Source: Arthrobacter sp. efr-133-TYG-118 (lineage in GTDB: Bacteria > Actinomycetota > Actinomycetes > Actinomycetales > Micrococcaceae). From it: a stretch of DNA of 64,000 bases. Both the position numbers and the translations under genes were made by a program. The stretch covers positions 124,001 through 188,000 of the forward strand of contig NZ_JARVRH010000006.1 in the NCBI RefSeq assembly GCF_030209755.1, in the 5' to 3' direction. Below the pieces are notes generated by a model, which was not told the origin of the DNA, did not search any database, and saw only the letters and a program-made list of their open reading frames with translations. Shown here one piece after another: positions 43,895 through 53,732 of this stretch (position 1 is the first letter of the stretch; the number at the start of each line of letters is the position of its first letter).

Positions 43895-44066
43895 CACTGA
43901 AGGTTTGTCCTAAGGGCGGAGTTGGCCTGCCTGAGGCGCTTCTTCATTCCTGTTCACGCGGCCCGGACCCGCCCCTGGTGAATCCCAACAGGCTCGCGGA
44001 CGCTTGGATGCCGACGCGGTCAATGCATGTTTGCACTGATAACAAATCTTGGATATCGTTGATAAT

Positions 44067-44771
44067 ATGAGTGCGAGATCAGCGATAATCGAGGCCACCT
44101 CCCAGCTGTTGGCGGCTTCAGCCGTGGCGGATGTATCCACCCGGGCCGTTTGCGAAGCTGCTGGCGTCCAGCAACCGGTGCTTTATCGGCTGTTCGGAGA
44201 CAAGGACGGGCTTTTGTCGGCGACGGTCGATCATGCCTTTGAGGAGTATCTTGCTTCAAAACGCAAAGCAGAACCTACTGAGGATCCTGTTGACGACATC
44301 CGAAAAGGGTGGGATGCGCATACGGGATTTGCTCTAGCTCGTCCGAATTTTTATCGACTGATGTTTGGCCCGGGGCTAAAGCGCCAGCCCGACGCAGTCC
44401 TGGCCTCACACCAGCTCCTTCAGGCTCTCGTAGACCGGGCCGGCCGGAAGGGGCGTCTGCTCGTGCCGTCCGGTCTTGCAACCCAGATGATCATGGCAGC
44501 CAATACCGGTGTGGCGCTTGCCCTGATCACGCGCCCGGAAATTTACACCGACCGTTCCGTCTCCGACCGAGTTCGGGACATCACCCTGCATGGCGTGTTC
44601 ACTTCCGAACCCGGGCATGGGCAGCCCGACGCCTTGGCCAAAGCTGCGGCGACATTCGCTTCCACCATAGCTACGGACCCTCCGCCCCAGCTGAGCCAAG
44701 GAGAACGGGTACTGATGGCCGAATGGATGAACCGATTCACCGGGCCTTCTAGCAAACAACAACCTCGTTAA
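44067..44771 (+). CDS. TetR-family transcriptional regulator
   Basis: 234 residues from ATG 44067 (MSARSAIIEATSQLL). The N-terminal helix-turn-helix VSTRAVCEAAGVQQPVLYRL ends in FGDKDGLL, typical of TetR. The C-terminal ligand domain is unassigned. Two SDR genes follow on the same strand and are its likely targets. A perfect 19-base inverted repeat covers its stop codon, between it and those genes. Confidence 0.92.
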   Translation: MSARSAIIEATSQLLAASAVADVSTRAVCEAAGVQQPVLYRLFGDKDGLLSATVDHAFEEYLASKRKAEPTEDPVDDIRKGWDAHTGFALARPNFYRLMFGPGLKRQPDAVLASHQLLQALVDRAGRKGRLLVPSGLATQMIMAANTGVALALITRPEIYTDRSVSDRVRDITLHGVFTSEPGHGQPDALAKAAATFASTIATDPPPQLSQGERVLMAEWMNRFTGPSSKQQPR

Positions 44772-44780
44772 CAACGAGGT
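44762..44780. promoter_or_regulatory. Inverted repeat ACCTCGTT-AAC-AACGAGGT at the tetR stop
   Basis: Perfect 8-base arms and a 3-base centre. It could be a TetR operator for the SDR pair or a weak terminator. No T-run follows, and it lies 120 bases before the first SDR gene, which favours an operator. Confidence 0.45.
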
Positions 44781-44900
44781 CCCCACCTAGGGCTGTTCTC
44801 CAAACGACACGTCATGGGTTGCAGATGCTCGCGCATCGTTCGCCGCGACGAACCTCACAGACCCAAATCTCCGTCAGACCCCAACAAAAGGACAAATCGA

Positions 44901-45644
44901 ATGAACCCCACAACAACAGCAACCCGCGTCGCCCTCGTCATCGGCGGTTCCGGCGGGATCGGCCGCACAGCGGCGGAACGGCTCGCACGAGACGGCATGG
45001 CGATAGCTGTGCACTATGCAGGAAACAAGACCAAGGCCGACGACGCCGTCGCGGCGATCACACAATCAGGAGGCCGCGCCATAGCCTTAGCCGGCGACGT
45101 GTCTGATGAGGCAGCGATGTCGGCGGTGTTTGACGCCACTGAAGCCGAGTTCGGCGGAGTCGACGTCGTTGTGAACACAGCCGGGGTGATGGTTCTTGGC
45201 ACGGTGGCCGGCTTCGATCTCGATGCTCTGGATCGGATGCACAGAACCAACATCAGGGGGACCTTTGTGGTGAACCAGCAGGCCGCCCGCCGTGTCCGGG
45301 CCGGTGGAGCGGTAATCAACTTTTCATCCTCGGTGACGAAGCTTGCGTTCCCCGGATATGCGCCCTATGCAGCGAGCAAAGGGGCAGTGGATGCCATAAC
45401 GCTCGTCCTTGCCCGTGAGCTGCGAGGTCGAGACGTCACCGTCAACGCCGTGGCACCAGGGCCGACGGCGACCGAGTTGTTCCTGGATGGCAAGGACGAG
45501 GCGACCATCGAAAACCTGTCCAAGGTCACCCCTTTGGAGCGACTCGGCACTCCGGCGGACGTCGCCGAGACTGTGGCGTTTCTGGCTGGTCCGGCCCGGT
45601 GGGTGAACGGCCAGGTCGTCTATGTCAATGGCGGAGCCATCTGA
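44901..45644 (+). CDS. SDR oxidoreductase (FabG-like)
   Basis: 247 residues from ATG 44901 with AAAGGAC upstream. NADP-type loop GGSGGIG (about residue 15), NTAG near 88, Ser in INFSSSV, and YAASK near 152. The C-terminal VYVNGGAI is typical. It reduces a ketone or oxidises a secondary alcohol; substrate unknown. It is probably controlled by the TetR protein upstream. Confidence 0.9.
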   Translation: MNPTTTATRVALVIGGSGGIGRTAAERLARDGMAIAVHYAGNKTKADDAVAAITQSGGRAIALAGDVSDEAAMSAVFDATEAEFGGVDVVVNTAGVMVLGTVAGFDLDALDRMHRTNIRGTFVVNQQAARRVRAGGAVINFSSSVTKLAFPGYAPYAASKGAVDAITLVLARELRGRDVTVNAVAPGPTATELFLDGKDEATIENLSKVTPLERLGTPADVAETVAFLAGPARWVNGQVVYVNGGAI

Positions 45645-45689
45645 CGTCTATCTATGTCCCTCGTTTCGATAAGTTAAGGAGAGAACCTC

Positions 45690-46586
45690 ATGAGCAAAAA
45701 GATCATCGTCATCAGCGGCGCCAGTTCCGGCTTCGGCGCGCTCACGGCACGGACGCTGGCGGATCAAGGAAACACCGTCTATGCCGGGATGCGCCGTACC
45801 CGCGACCGCAACGCGGCCCGTGTCAAGGAGGCCACCGATTACTCCGTGGCGAATTCCGTCGACCTTCGTGCCATCGAAATGGATTCCGCCTCACAGCAGT
45901 CCATTGACGGGGCCATCGGGCAGATTTTGGCAGAAGAGGGCGGCCTCGACGTGGTCGTCCACAATGCAGGGCACATGGTCACGGGCCCGGCAGAGGCCTT
46001 CACGCCGGAGGAGCTCGCCCAAGCCTACGACGCCAACGTCCTGTCAACCCAGCGCCTGAATCGAGCCGTTCTTCCCACACTGCGCCGCCAGGGCCATGGC
46101 CTGGTGCTGTGGGTCGGAAGCTCGAGTACACGGGGCGGGACTCCGCCGTATCTGGCACCCTATTTCGCAGCGAAGGCTGCGATGGATGCCCTTGCGGTAA
46201 GCTACGGGGCCGAGTTGGCCCGATGGGGCGTCGAAACCACCATCGTTGTTCCTGGGGCATTTACCTCCGGGACGAACCATTTTGCCAACAGCGGCCGGCC
46301 CGGCGACCAAGACCTGGTCGTCGACTACGATCAGCACTACGCAGGACTCATGGACCAGGTGTCGGACAAACTCGCCGAACTGGCACCCCTCGGAGCGGAG
46401 GCCTCCTTAGTCTCCGACGAAATCGCCCGCATCGTGGCTTTGCCCCCCGGGCAACGTCCTTTCCGGGTCCACGTTGACCCCGCAGACGACGGCTCGGAGG
46501 AAGTCAGTGACTTGGCGGACCGGATTCGCGCCCGATTCCTCAAGCGCATCGGCCTCGGAGACCTCCTGGACCCTGTCAACAACTGA
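45690..46586 (+). CDS. SDR oxidoreductase
   Basis: 298 residues with GASSGFG at residues 10-16, HNAG near 92, Ser in WVGSSSTRGG and the YFAAK active site near 158. The C-terminal extension (IARIVALPPGQRPFRVHVDP) is that of the larger classical SDRs related to retinol or ketoreductases. It follows the FabG-like gene by 45 bases with AAGGAGAGAACC before the ATG. A hairpin at 46608 probably ends the transcript. Confidence 0.9.
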   Translation: MSKKIIVISGASSGFGALTARTLADQGNTVYAGMRRTRDRNAARVKEATDYSVANSVDLRAIEMDSASQQSIDGAIGQILAEEGGLDVVVHNAGHMVTGPAEAFTPEELAQAYDANVLSTQRLNRAVLPTLRRQGHGLVLWVGSSSTRGGTPPYLAPYFAAKAAMDALAVSYGAELARWGVETTIVVPGAFTSGTNHFANSGRPGDQDLVVDYDQHYAGLMDQVSDKLAELAPLGAEASLVSDEIARIVALPPGQRPFRVHVDPADDGSEEVSDLADRIRARFLKRIGLGDLLDPVNN

Positions 46587-46607
46587 GCATTTGCGACACA
46601 GCTTCTC

Positions 46608-46636
46608 GCCCGAGCTTCTTGTTGAGAAGCTCGGGC
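46608..46636 (+). terminator. Stem-loop terminator after the SDR pair
   Basis: GCCCGAGCTTC (46608-46618) and GAAGCTCGGGC (46626-46636) are perfect 11-base arms with a 7-base loop, 22 bases after the stop. There is no T-run, which is common in high-GC genomes. Confidence 0.7.
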
Positions 46637-47562
46637 CCGAGGCCTCGATCTGGTTTTCGGATGGGGAACTGCATCCGGCTGGCGGAAGGACCGGGCGGTG
46701 ATCGAGAATCCTGGCCAGCACCGGAACCGGTCTCTTTCGCATGGACGGAAATCTTCTTCTGGCTCAGTCCAGGCGACCATTCAGAGGCGTTCAGGAAGAT
46801 TTTCTGCGCGCCGGTCGGCCCTAGGCACGGATCAGTGCCGGGACAGTCACGGTCGAGGCAGAGGTGAACTTACGAATCTCCATGTCAGAAGATTGGGTGA
46901 AGGCTACGCGCGCGAAAGCAAGGTCAGCCTTGCGGAACGCTTTGAGAGCAGATCCCGCTGCCTGCCGGAGCCCCAGAAGCAGGGTTTGCGGTGTACTCGG
47001 CAAAATCGCGAAGGTCAGGCGGGGCACGATCGGGATGGGGGCCGAAGGGTTATGGCACCAATCCAGAACATGGGCGCTGGCATGCTGGCAGCATGACAGC
47101 TAGCCCAGCCGCGATGCATTAGAGCCCCAATGGGCACTCTATCCATACGCATGTTGACGGCGAGCGGTTTCTTTGGCCCGGGCCAGCACGGAGGCATGAC
47201 TTTGTCCATGTGCCAACCCCGGCGGGCAACGGAAAGGTCTAGGTGCCCTGCGAGCCGGCCTTGGCGCATCCGGCGATGAAGACCATCAAACTGATGCGTT
47301 GAAAACGGCATCAGACCGCGACGGTCGAACCTGTCACTGGGCCTTCCGCTGACAGACGCGTCGATAGCGCCGACGCGGAGGGATCGAGACGCAAACTGGG
47401 CTCGATATGTGTGGCCCGGATGGACGACCCGAAGTGATCAGGCCATAGCCTTTCGGCGAGGACGACCTATGCGCACAGAGCGAAAACGCTCCATGACCCG
47501 ATCAGTTTCCGGGCGGCTAGAGGATTCCTCCAGCCGCCTTATCTTGGCTTGTTTAGTCTGGG
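46637..47562. other. Gene-free stretch of about 925 bases
   Basis: Only short frames without ribosome sites. The longest, on the minus strand near 47015-47311, has no recognisable domain. It separates the convergent TetR-SDR and aromatic-oxygenase operons and may be decayed insertion-sequence DNA, though I cannot identify it. Confidence 0.35.
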
Positions 47563-48678
47563 TCAGAAGACGAGCACGGGTTTGATGGTTTGACCGGAGC
47601 CTGCGTCTGCGGCTGCCTGCTCGATGTTCTCGAAGGCATAGCGGCGCTCGAGCCGGTCGATCGGGAACCGGCCAGCCCGGTACAGCTCAATGAGCTGGGG
47701 AACGAATGACAGCGGCTCGCTGTCTCCGATGGTGACGCCGACGATCCTTCGGCCGGGGAGCAGAGCGTTGACGTCAAAACTTGCTCGAGTGCCGGCCTTG
47801 GGAGCGCCGATGACCGCGCAGGTGCCGGCGATTGCCAGGGAATCAATCAAGGATTCCAGGACTGTGACGTTGCCTGTCGTCTCTACAGCCATATCGGTCC
47901 CTCGTTCCCCGGTCAGGTCCGCCAGCCGCTTTCTGGTGTCTTCCGTTGCGGCGTTGATAGTGTCTGTGGCGCCCAGGGACTTCGCGAGAGCCAGTCGTTC
48001 AGGCACAACATCGATGACGATGATTTTCGTAACGGGTGTGAGCGCTGCAGCCATGACCGCCGCCAGGCCGACGGCGCCCGCTCCGGCGACTGCCACTGTG
48101 TCTCCGGTGCCGGGCCTGAGTACGTTGAGGATTGCGCCGGCTCCGGTTTGGAAGCCGCAGCCCAAGGGGGCGAAGGTGATCAGTTCCTCGTCAGTGGTGT
48201 CCGATGGCAAGGGAATCAGACTTCGTTCGTCAACCACGGCCAGGGAAGAGAAGGAGGACTGCCCGAAGAAATGGGCATTGAGGTCTTGGCCATCGCGGCG
48301 CATCGTCGCCGTGCCATCGGCACGCCGCCCTCCGAGGAGGTTCCATTGCAGATGCGATTCGCAGAGTGCGGGTGAACCGGAACGGCAAGCCTTGCAGTCT
48401 CCGCAGGAAGTGAACGTCATGGCGACTTTGTCGCCCGGTTTCACCCGCATGACGCCTGCGCCGACTTGCTCAACGATGCCGGCGCCTTCGTGTCCCAGGA
48501 CTCCGGGCAACGGATAAGGGATGGACCCTGACTTTGCGCTCAGATCGGTGTGACATATTCCCGTCGCGACAAGCCGGATGAGGACTTCGTCCCCGCGCAG
48601 GTCGTCGAGTTCAATCTCGGCGATTTCAAAAGGCTGTCCGGGGGCGACGGCGATGGCCGCAGTGGTTTTCGTACCCAT
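47563..48678 (-). CDS. Zinc-dependent alcohol dehydrogenase (aryl-alcohol type)
   Basis: 371 residues. Catalytic zinc ligands Cys42 (GICHTDL), His63 (GHEGAG) and LGCGFQTGAG; structural Cys92, 95, 98 and 106; NAD loop VAGAGAVGLAA. The layout matches the enzyme at 38035, and both resemble benzyl-alcohol dehydrogenases. It is the last gene of the monooxygenase operon, paired with the aldehyde dehydrogenase 48 bases upstream, so the two would convert a side-chain alcohol to the acid. Confidence 0.92.
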   Translation of the reverse strand: MGTKTTAAIAVAPGQPFEIAEIELDDLRGDEVLIRLVATGICHTDLSAKSGSIPYPLPGVLGHEGAGIVEQVGAGVMRVKPGDKVAMTFTSCGDCKACRSGSPALCESHLQWNLLGGRRADGTATMRRDGQDLNAHFFGQSSFSSLAVVDERSLIPLPSDTTDEELITFAPLGCGFQTGAGAILNVLRPGTGDTVAVAGAGAVGLAAVMAAALTPVTKIIVIDVVPERLALAKSLGATDTINAATEDTRKRLADLTGERGTDMAVETTGNVTVLESLIDSLAIAGTCAVIGAPKAGTRASFDVNALLPGRRIVGVTIGDSEPLSFVPQLIELYRAGRFPIDRLERRYAFENIEQAAADAGSGQTIKPVLVF

Positions 48679-48726
48679 GGGTCTTCCTTGGTTTAGGGGC
48701 TGGAGTGAGTGTTCATCATTGGCAGG

Positions 48727-50175
48727 CTAATTGTCGTATCCGTGCAGATAGAAGGTGCGTTCCTCGGTGAAGGTGCGGACTGACTCAAAGCCGCCGAGGC
48801 GGCCAAAGCCGGAAGCGGCGAGACCGCCGAACGGCACGTGTGGCTCATCTCCAACGGAGGGGCCGTTGACGTGGACGGCACCGACTTTCAGCCGTTTGGC
48901 AAGCTCCTGGGCGGCATGGAGGTCTGCTGAGATGACGCTGCCGATGAGGCCGAATTCAGAGTCGTTTGCGAGGGCGACGGCTTCGTCATCATTGGCTACA
49001 GGGTAGATGCTCACTATCGGCGCGAAGCTTTCCTCGTAGTACACCGCAGCTTTCGGGCTCACACCAGCCAGGACCACAGGCCGGGCGTAAAGGCCGTCGA
49101 TGTCCAGGCCGCCGGTCAGCAAGCGAGCGCCATGATGCACAGCGTCTGCGATCTGGCGGGTATAGCTGTCCGCGGCCTTCTGGTTGATCAGCGGACCCAC
49201 TTCGGTATCAGCCTCGCGCGGATCGCCGACGACCATGGCTTTGGCATGCGATGCGAGGCGTTCCTGCAATTCAGCCGCCCGTGATTCGTGCACGATGATG
49301 CGGTCCGTTGCCATGCACACCTGGCCGGCGTTGACGAAGGAGGAGAAGGCCAGAGCCGGCGTCCACAGTTTCAGGTCTGCGTCAGCCCGGACAACGGTTG
49401 GATTCTTTCCGCCCAGTTCCATGACGGCCGACTTCAGATTCCGCCCCGCGAGCTCGGCGATGCTCCGCCCTACGGGGGTGGATCCAATAAAGACCACGCG
49501 GCGGACGGCCGGGTGTTCAACCATCGCTGCGATGAGATTCCGGCCCTGGCCCGGGGCGGAGGAAACCACATTGACCACACCGTCGGGGATGCCCGCCTCG
49601 GTGAGGGCCTCCGCCAGCAGGTAGCCCGCCGTGAGCGGGGCTTCCTCACTGGGGCGGATGACCACGGTATTGCCCACGGCCAAGGCGATGGCCACGGATC
49701 GTGTCGCCAGAACGAGCGGCGCGTTCCAAGGAACAATCGCAAGTACCACGCCGGCCGGTGTTCGTCGTGCGACGTTGATCGTCCTTGGATCATGCGATGG
49801 CAGCATCTCGCCAATGGCGGCGCTTGCGAGGCCTGCGGCTTCCCGCAGCGTAGATGCAGCCTCCGTGACGTTCATGTCTGCCCAGCTGGCCACGCCGCCG
49901 GTTTCCAGGGCAAACGTCATACGGTGTTCCTTGCGCCGCGATTCCAGGATCTCTGCGGCCTTCAGCAACACTTGGCGGCGTTCCACGAAGGAAACGTTCC
50001 CCCAGACAGCCAATGCTGCCGAGGCAGCTTCGACGGCGCTGATGGCATCCTTGACTGTCCCGGCAGCGACCTGCAGGAACGAGCTTCCCGTGGTCGGGGA
50101 CATGTTCTCGAACCGCTGCTCTGAACTTGATGGTACTTCTCGCCCGTTGATCAACAGGCCTTTGAAGCCGTTCAT
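48727..50175 (-). CDS. Aldehyde dehydrogenase (salicylaldehyde/vanillin dehydrogenase-like)
   Basis: 482 residues. The catalytic Glu is in MELGGKNPTVV (about 250) and Cys in FVNAGQVCMATDR (about 286). The GQVCMATDR form and the short N-terminus are typical of NahF/Vdh-type aromatic aldehyde dehydrogenases. Also seen: AIVPWNAPLVLATRSVAIAL and VRPSEEAP. It sits between the FAH hydrolase and the aryl-alcohol dehydrogenase in one operon. Confidence 0.92.
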   Translation of the reverse strand: MNGFKGLLINGREVPSSSEQRFENMSPTTGSSFLQVAAGTVKDAISAVEAASAALAVWGNVSFVERRQVLLKAAEILESRRKEHRMTFALETGGVASWADMNVTEAASTLREAAGLASAAIGEMLPSHDPRTINVARRTPAGVVLAIVPWNAPLVLATRSVAIALAVGNTVVIRPSEEAPLTAGYLLAEALTEAGIPDGVVNVVSSAPGQGRNLIAAMVEHPAVRRVVFIGSTPVGRSIAELAGRNLKSAVMELGGKNPTVVRADADLKLWTPALAFSSFVNAGQVCMATDRIIVHESRAAELQERLASHAKAMVVGDPREADTEVGPLINQKAADSYTRQIADAVHHGARLLTGGLDIDGLYARPVVLAGVSPKAAVYYEESFAPIVSIYPVANDDEAVALANDSEFGLIGSVISADLHAAQELAKRLKVGAVHVNGPSVGDEPHVPFGGLAASGFGRLGGFESVRTFTEERTFYLHGYDN

Positions 50176-50199
50176 GATGATTCCTTCTGCGCCGTTTCT

Positions 50200-51027
50200 T
50201 CAGACCCGCTCGGCGGTGACTTTGTTGGTGATGGCGCCGACGCCTTCGATCTCTACCGTCACGACGTCGCCGTCGCGCAGAAAGAGCTGTGGATCGCGGC
50301 GGTAGCCGACGCCCGAGGGGGTGCCGGTGAGGATAACGTCGCCGGGCTGCAGTTCGGTGAACTCCGAGACGGTTGCGATCAGCGTGGGGACGCTGAAGAT
50401 GAGGTGGGACAGATCTGATTCCTGCACCACCTCACCGTTGAGGGTCGTGCTGATGGCGGCGTCGGTGAGGTCGACTTCGCCCGGGGTGACCAGGTAGGGG
50501 CCCAAAGGCGTCGAGTTGTCCCACGCCTTGCCCTGCATCCACTGGTGCGTTTTGTACTGGTAGTCGCGCATGGTCACATCGTTGCAGACCGCATAGCCGA
50601 GGATATGGTCCGCAGCCTCTTCTTCGCGGATCCGACGGCCGGCCTTGCCGATGATGACGGCGAGTTCGCCTTCGTAGTCCACTTGGTAGGATTCCGGGGG
50701 GAGCACGATGTCCGCGTCCGGGCTGATGAGACTGGAGGCGTATTTGGGGAACATGACCGGGTAGGTGGGCAGCTCGCGGTTGGACTCCTCAATATGTGCT
50801 GTGTAGTTCAGACCGATGCAGACGATCTTTCCGGCCCGGGGGGAGACCGCACGGAGTCGGACATCCGCCACCGGGACCCGTTCGGCACTCCGACGTTCGG
50901 CGGAGGCCAGGGCGTCCGCGGTGGTGGCCGGGCCGATTTCATCCAGGCCGGTGAGAGGGATCAGATGTTTGCCGTCGACCTCGCCGACATAATTACGGCC
51001 CCTGAGCTCGTAGTTGGCGTATGCCAT
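50200..51027 (-). CDS. Fumarylacetoacetate hydrolase-family protein
   Basis: 275 residues from ATG 51027 (MAYANYELRGRNYVG). The open frame upstream reads into the neighbouring gene's tail. Seen: IVCIGLNYTAHIEES, FPKYASSLI, metal-site DYEGELAVIIGK, CNDVTMRDYQ and LTGTPSGVG. Members hydrolyse acylpyruvates, isomerise or decarboxylate ring-cleavage products. Placed directly after an extradiol-type dioxygenase, it probably acts on the ring-fission product in place of the usual alpha/beta hydrolase. Confidence 0.9.
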   Translation of the reverse strand: MAYANYELRGRNYVGEVDGKHLIPLTGLDEIGPATTADALASAERRSAERVPVADVRLRAVSPRAGKIVCIGLNYTAHIEESNRELPTYPVMFPKYASSLISPDADIVLPPESYQVDYEGELAVIIGKAGRRIREEEAADHILGYAVCNDVTMRDYQYKTHQWMQGKAWDNSTPLGPYLVTPGEVDLTDAAISTTLNGEVVQESDLSHLIFSVPTLIATVSEFTELQPGDVILTGTPSGVGYRRDPQLFLRDGDVVTVEIEGVGAITNKVTAERV

Positions 51028-51055
51028 GGTGCTGTCTCTTTCTGTTACGGGTGGT

Positions 51056-51985
51056 TTAGACGGTCTGGCTGACTTTGCGCCAGCGGGGGAGCTGTCCGCC
51101 CCAGAGATTAACGCTGCTTGGGGTTGGCTGCCAGCGCCGCGGGACGTAGGTGACACGGTCGTCGTAGAACTTCTCCATTTCGGCGGAGAGTTCGATGTGG
51201 TTGCCGGCGGGATCGTCGAAGAAGACGAAGAGGTTGTTGCCGGGACCGTGGCGTCCCGGGCCCCAGGCCACGGGAACGTCGAGTTCGGTCAGCCGGTCGC
51301 ACCAGGACTTGAAGTCCTCCCATTCGGCCAGGTCGTAGGAGTAGTGGTCGAGGTCTCCGCCCTGGCCCACATTGACGATGGCGAGGGTGTGATGGTCTTT
51401 GTCGGAGCGAAGCCAGCAGAACCTTCCGTCCTCAAGCTGGTCCGAGATGCGGAAGCCAACGGTGTTGACGAAGAATTCGACCATCGGCTCCAGATCGGCG
51501 GTCCCGACGGTCGTGTGCTGGAACTTGATCGGGCGCCGACCGGGATCGGCGGCGTTCTCGCCTTGGCGATGCACGGCAGTGTGGAAGTGCACGGCGGTAC
51601 CGTCCGGGTCGACGACGGCGATCCCCTCGGGGGCGCCGATGGCCGCGCTGATGTGGGTTGTATCCAGCGCCTCAACGGCGTGCCCTGCCTTCTGCAGGCG
51701 GGTACGGATGCCCTCGATGCCGTTTTCATCGCGGACCTCGAAGCCGTAGTAGGCGAGTCCCTTGGGCCCCTCGATCAGGTCCAACACGTGATGGCCGGTA
51801 CCCCACCCCATGCGGACAGTGCCGTCGGGAAGGGTCTCGTGGACGGCCAGGCCCAGGACACGGTTGTAAAATCCTTGGGCCGCGGTGATATCCGGAACGT
51901 AGAAGCCGATGTGTGAAACGGCGGTGTGGCGCAGGGTTCCAGCGGTGTCGTTTTCCTGCAGAACTAGGCGGGTGGGACGGTCCAT
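51056..51985 (-). CDS. VOC-family extradiol ring-cleavage dioxygenase (type I)
   Basis: 309 residues with two vicinal-oxygen-chelate modules, the layout of catechol 2,3-/2,3-dihydroxybiphenyl dioxygenases. In the second module the metal triad is readable: His157 (FQHTTVG), His214 (DLDHYSY) and Glu265 (NHIELSAEM). It would cleave a catechol-type ring beside its hydroxyl pair. Upstream is the FAD hydroxylase that would supply the catechol; downstream is the FAH hydrolase. Confidence 0.9.
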   Translation of the reverse strand: MDRPTRLVLQENDTAGTLRHTAVSHIGFYVPDITAAQGFYNRVLGLAVHETLPDGTVRMGWGTGHHVLDLIEGPKGLAYYGFEVRDENGIEGIRTRLQKAGHAVEALDTTHISAAIGAPEGIAVVDPDGTAVHFHTAVHRQGENAADPGRRPIKFQHTTVGTADLEPMVEFFVNTVGFRISDQLEDGRFCWLRSDKDHHTLAIVNVGQGGDLDHYSYDLAEWEDFKSWCDRLTELDVPVAWGPGRHGPGNNLFVFFDDPAGNHIELSAEMEKFYDDRVTYVPRRWQPTPSSVNLWGGQLPRWRKVSQTV

Positions 51986-52025
51986 GATTGGTTCCTTTCA
52001 GGGATGATGCAGATGAGTGGGGGTG

Positions 52026-53669
52026 TCACGGAATGAGCAGCGATGCAGCACGCCGCGAGCGGACGGAGGCCATGGTCCGCCAGGACGCGACGGCGAGGGT
52101 GACGGCGGCGGTATTCTCCGGCCGCCAGGCCGCGGCCACGAAACGGTCCGGACGAAGCAGGACGAAACAGCCGTGGAATGGCTCAAATTCGCGATACAGG
52201 CCCCCGTCCAAGTCCAGCAGCACCCCGATATCCTCTACCTTTCGCGGCAGTTCATCTGAGAGCGGAACCTGCCACAGGGAGGCTTCCGTCAGCTGTGCGA
52301 GCGCCCGTGCGCTGCTCCAGCTGGCCGGCTCGACATCGATGCCGAAGATGGACCAGCCGTCGCCAAGTGCATCGTCGAGCCGAAGGGTTCGTCGGGTGCC
52401 AATGTCAAATGCCAGGGGCTGGCCCAAGGAGGTCCCGATCACTTCAGCCACGCCGTCCAGTTCAGGACCGCCGACTACAACGCCGTTCTCGTAGCGGGCC
52501 AGCGGCCGATAACGCATCTCTTCAAAGAATGCGCGACCGTCGACGGTGGCAAGAGCGGAGCGAGCTGCCGCGTCACGGTGGGTCGCGGCACGCGCAGACG
52601 CAGTCATGGCCACGCTGCCCAACCGCACCGAAAGCTCGATGGTGGCCTGGGCATGGGGTTTGCGTTCAGACTCGTATGAGTCCAACACCTCGTCAGTGGC
52701 CTTGCCGTGGACTACCTCGGCGATCTTCCAGGCAAGATTCCCGGCGTCCCGAATGCCTGAATTCAGGCCCTGACCCGCAAACGGCGGCATCATGTGTGCC
52801 GCGTCTCCTAAGAGAAAGACGCGTCCTGAGCGCCAGGTGTCCGCGTTGAGGGCATTGAACTTGTAGTTGACGACTCGTTCGACTTGTTCAGGATTGATGC
52901 TTCGGTAAGGGGCCACGAGACGTTGGATGAGCCCGAAATCGGGAGTCTGGCCAGCTTCGCCCTCGCCGGGGAACAGCAGGAATTCGTAGCGGCAACGGCC
53001 GTTGAGGCCCGGCACAATCACATGTGGTCGGACTGGATCGCCGTGGTGCATTCCGTATCGCTCGGTGTGGGGATCCTCAAGGGTGTCTACGACCAGCCAT
53101 ACATCCTTGTAGCTGCGCCCACTCATGTTGATGCCGAGGATTTCGCGGACTGTGGACCGGCCGCCGTCGGCGCCTAGGACAAAGCGGGCGTTCACGGTCA
53201 GCGGGCCATCGACCCCCAAGGCTGTAACGCGGGCCCCAATCTCGTCCTGTTCAAGGGCGATGACCTTCATGCCGAAGCGCAGTGAGACCTGCTGATTGCG
53301 GGCCAGGGCATCTGCGAGGATCCGCTCCAGGTCCGGCTGGGCGAATGGATTCTTGAACGGATAGCCCAGCCGGTAGGGCACCGCCGCCTTCGCCTGGAAA
53401 AGTGGTTGATTGTCCGAGTCGTAGTAACGCGTGCCGGTGCCCGGAACAATGATGCCGAGCACATCCTCGGCGATCCCTGCCTGCTGGTAGATACGCAGTG
53501 ATTCGTCGTCGAGGCTGATGGCCTTCGGCTCGTCACTCGTACTCAAGCGCTGTTCCAGCACCACGACGCTCAGTCCGCGCGCAGCCAACAACGCCGCAAC
53601 GCTCATACCGGTGGGGCCGGCGCCGACGACAACGACGTCGCAGCTCAGTATCTCAGCGGAAGACTCCAT
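52026..53669 (-). CDS. FAD-dependent aromatic monooxygenase (MhpA/PHBH-like)
   Basis: 547 residues from ATG 53669 (MESSAEILSC), five bases after AAGGAG. The dinucleotide motif GAGPTG is at residues 16-21. The second FAD motif is LLGDAAHMMPPFAGQGLNSG near residue 290, and a thioredoxin-like C-terminal domain completes the MhpA/phenol-hydroxylase architecture. It adds a hydroxyl to a phenol using NAD(P)H and oxygen. It is the first gene of the five-gene operon and has the shared tandem operator in its promoter. Confidence 0.93.
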   Translation of the reverse strand: MESSAEILSCDVVVVGAGPTGMSVAALLAARGLSVVVLEQRLSTSDEPKAISLDDESLRIYQQAGIAEDVLGIIVPGTGTRYYDSDNQPLFQAKAAVPYRLGYPFKNPFAQPDLERILADALARNQQVSLRFGMKVIALEQDEIGARVTALGVDGPLTVNARFVLGADGGRSTVREILGINMSGRSYKDVWLVVDTLEDPHTERYGMHHGDPVRPHVIVPGLNGRCRYEFLLFPGEGEAGQTPDFGLIQRLVAPYRSINPEQVERVVNYKFNALNADTWRSGRVFLLGDAAHMMPPFAGQGLNSGIRDAGNLAWKIAEVVHGKATDEVLDSYESERKPHAQATIELSVRLGSVAMTASARAATHRDAAARSALATVDGRAFFEEMRYRPLARYENGVVVGGPELDGVAEVIGTSLGQPLAFDIGTRRTLRLDDALGDGWSIFGIDVEPASWSSARALAQLTEASLWQVPLSDELPRKVEDIGVLLDLDGGLYREFEPFHGCFVLLRPDRFVAAAWRPENTAAVTLAVASWRTMASVRSRRAASLLIP

Positions 53670-53703
53670 TGTGCTCCTTGGTTCGGTTGTGATCCTAAGC
53701 ACC

Positions 53704-53732
53704 ACACTAAAGGTTGAATGTCCTAAAAGCAA
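53704..53732 (-). promoter_or_regulatory. Predicted promoter of the monooxygenase operon
   Basis: On the minus strand TTGCTT (53727-53732) and TAGTGT (53704-53709) are 17 bases apart, 35 bases before the start codon. The -35 lies in operator site E at the same offset as in site A. Confidence 0.6.

Noticed and set aside
43898..43930. A sixth TCCT/AGGA box near TCCTAAGGGCG before tetR
   Set aside because: Only one quarter-site matches and the 7-6-7 spacing is not met by the others.
47015..47311. Minus-strand frame of 98 codons in the gene-free stretch
   Set aside because: No ribosome site or domain; codon pattern does not stand out from other frames.
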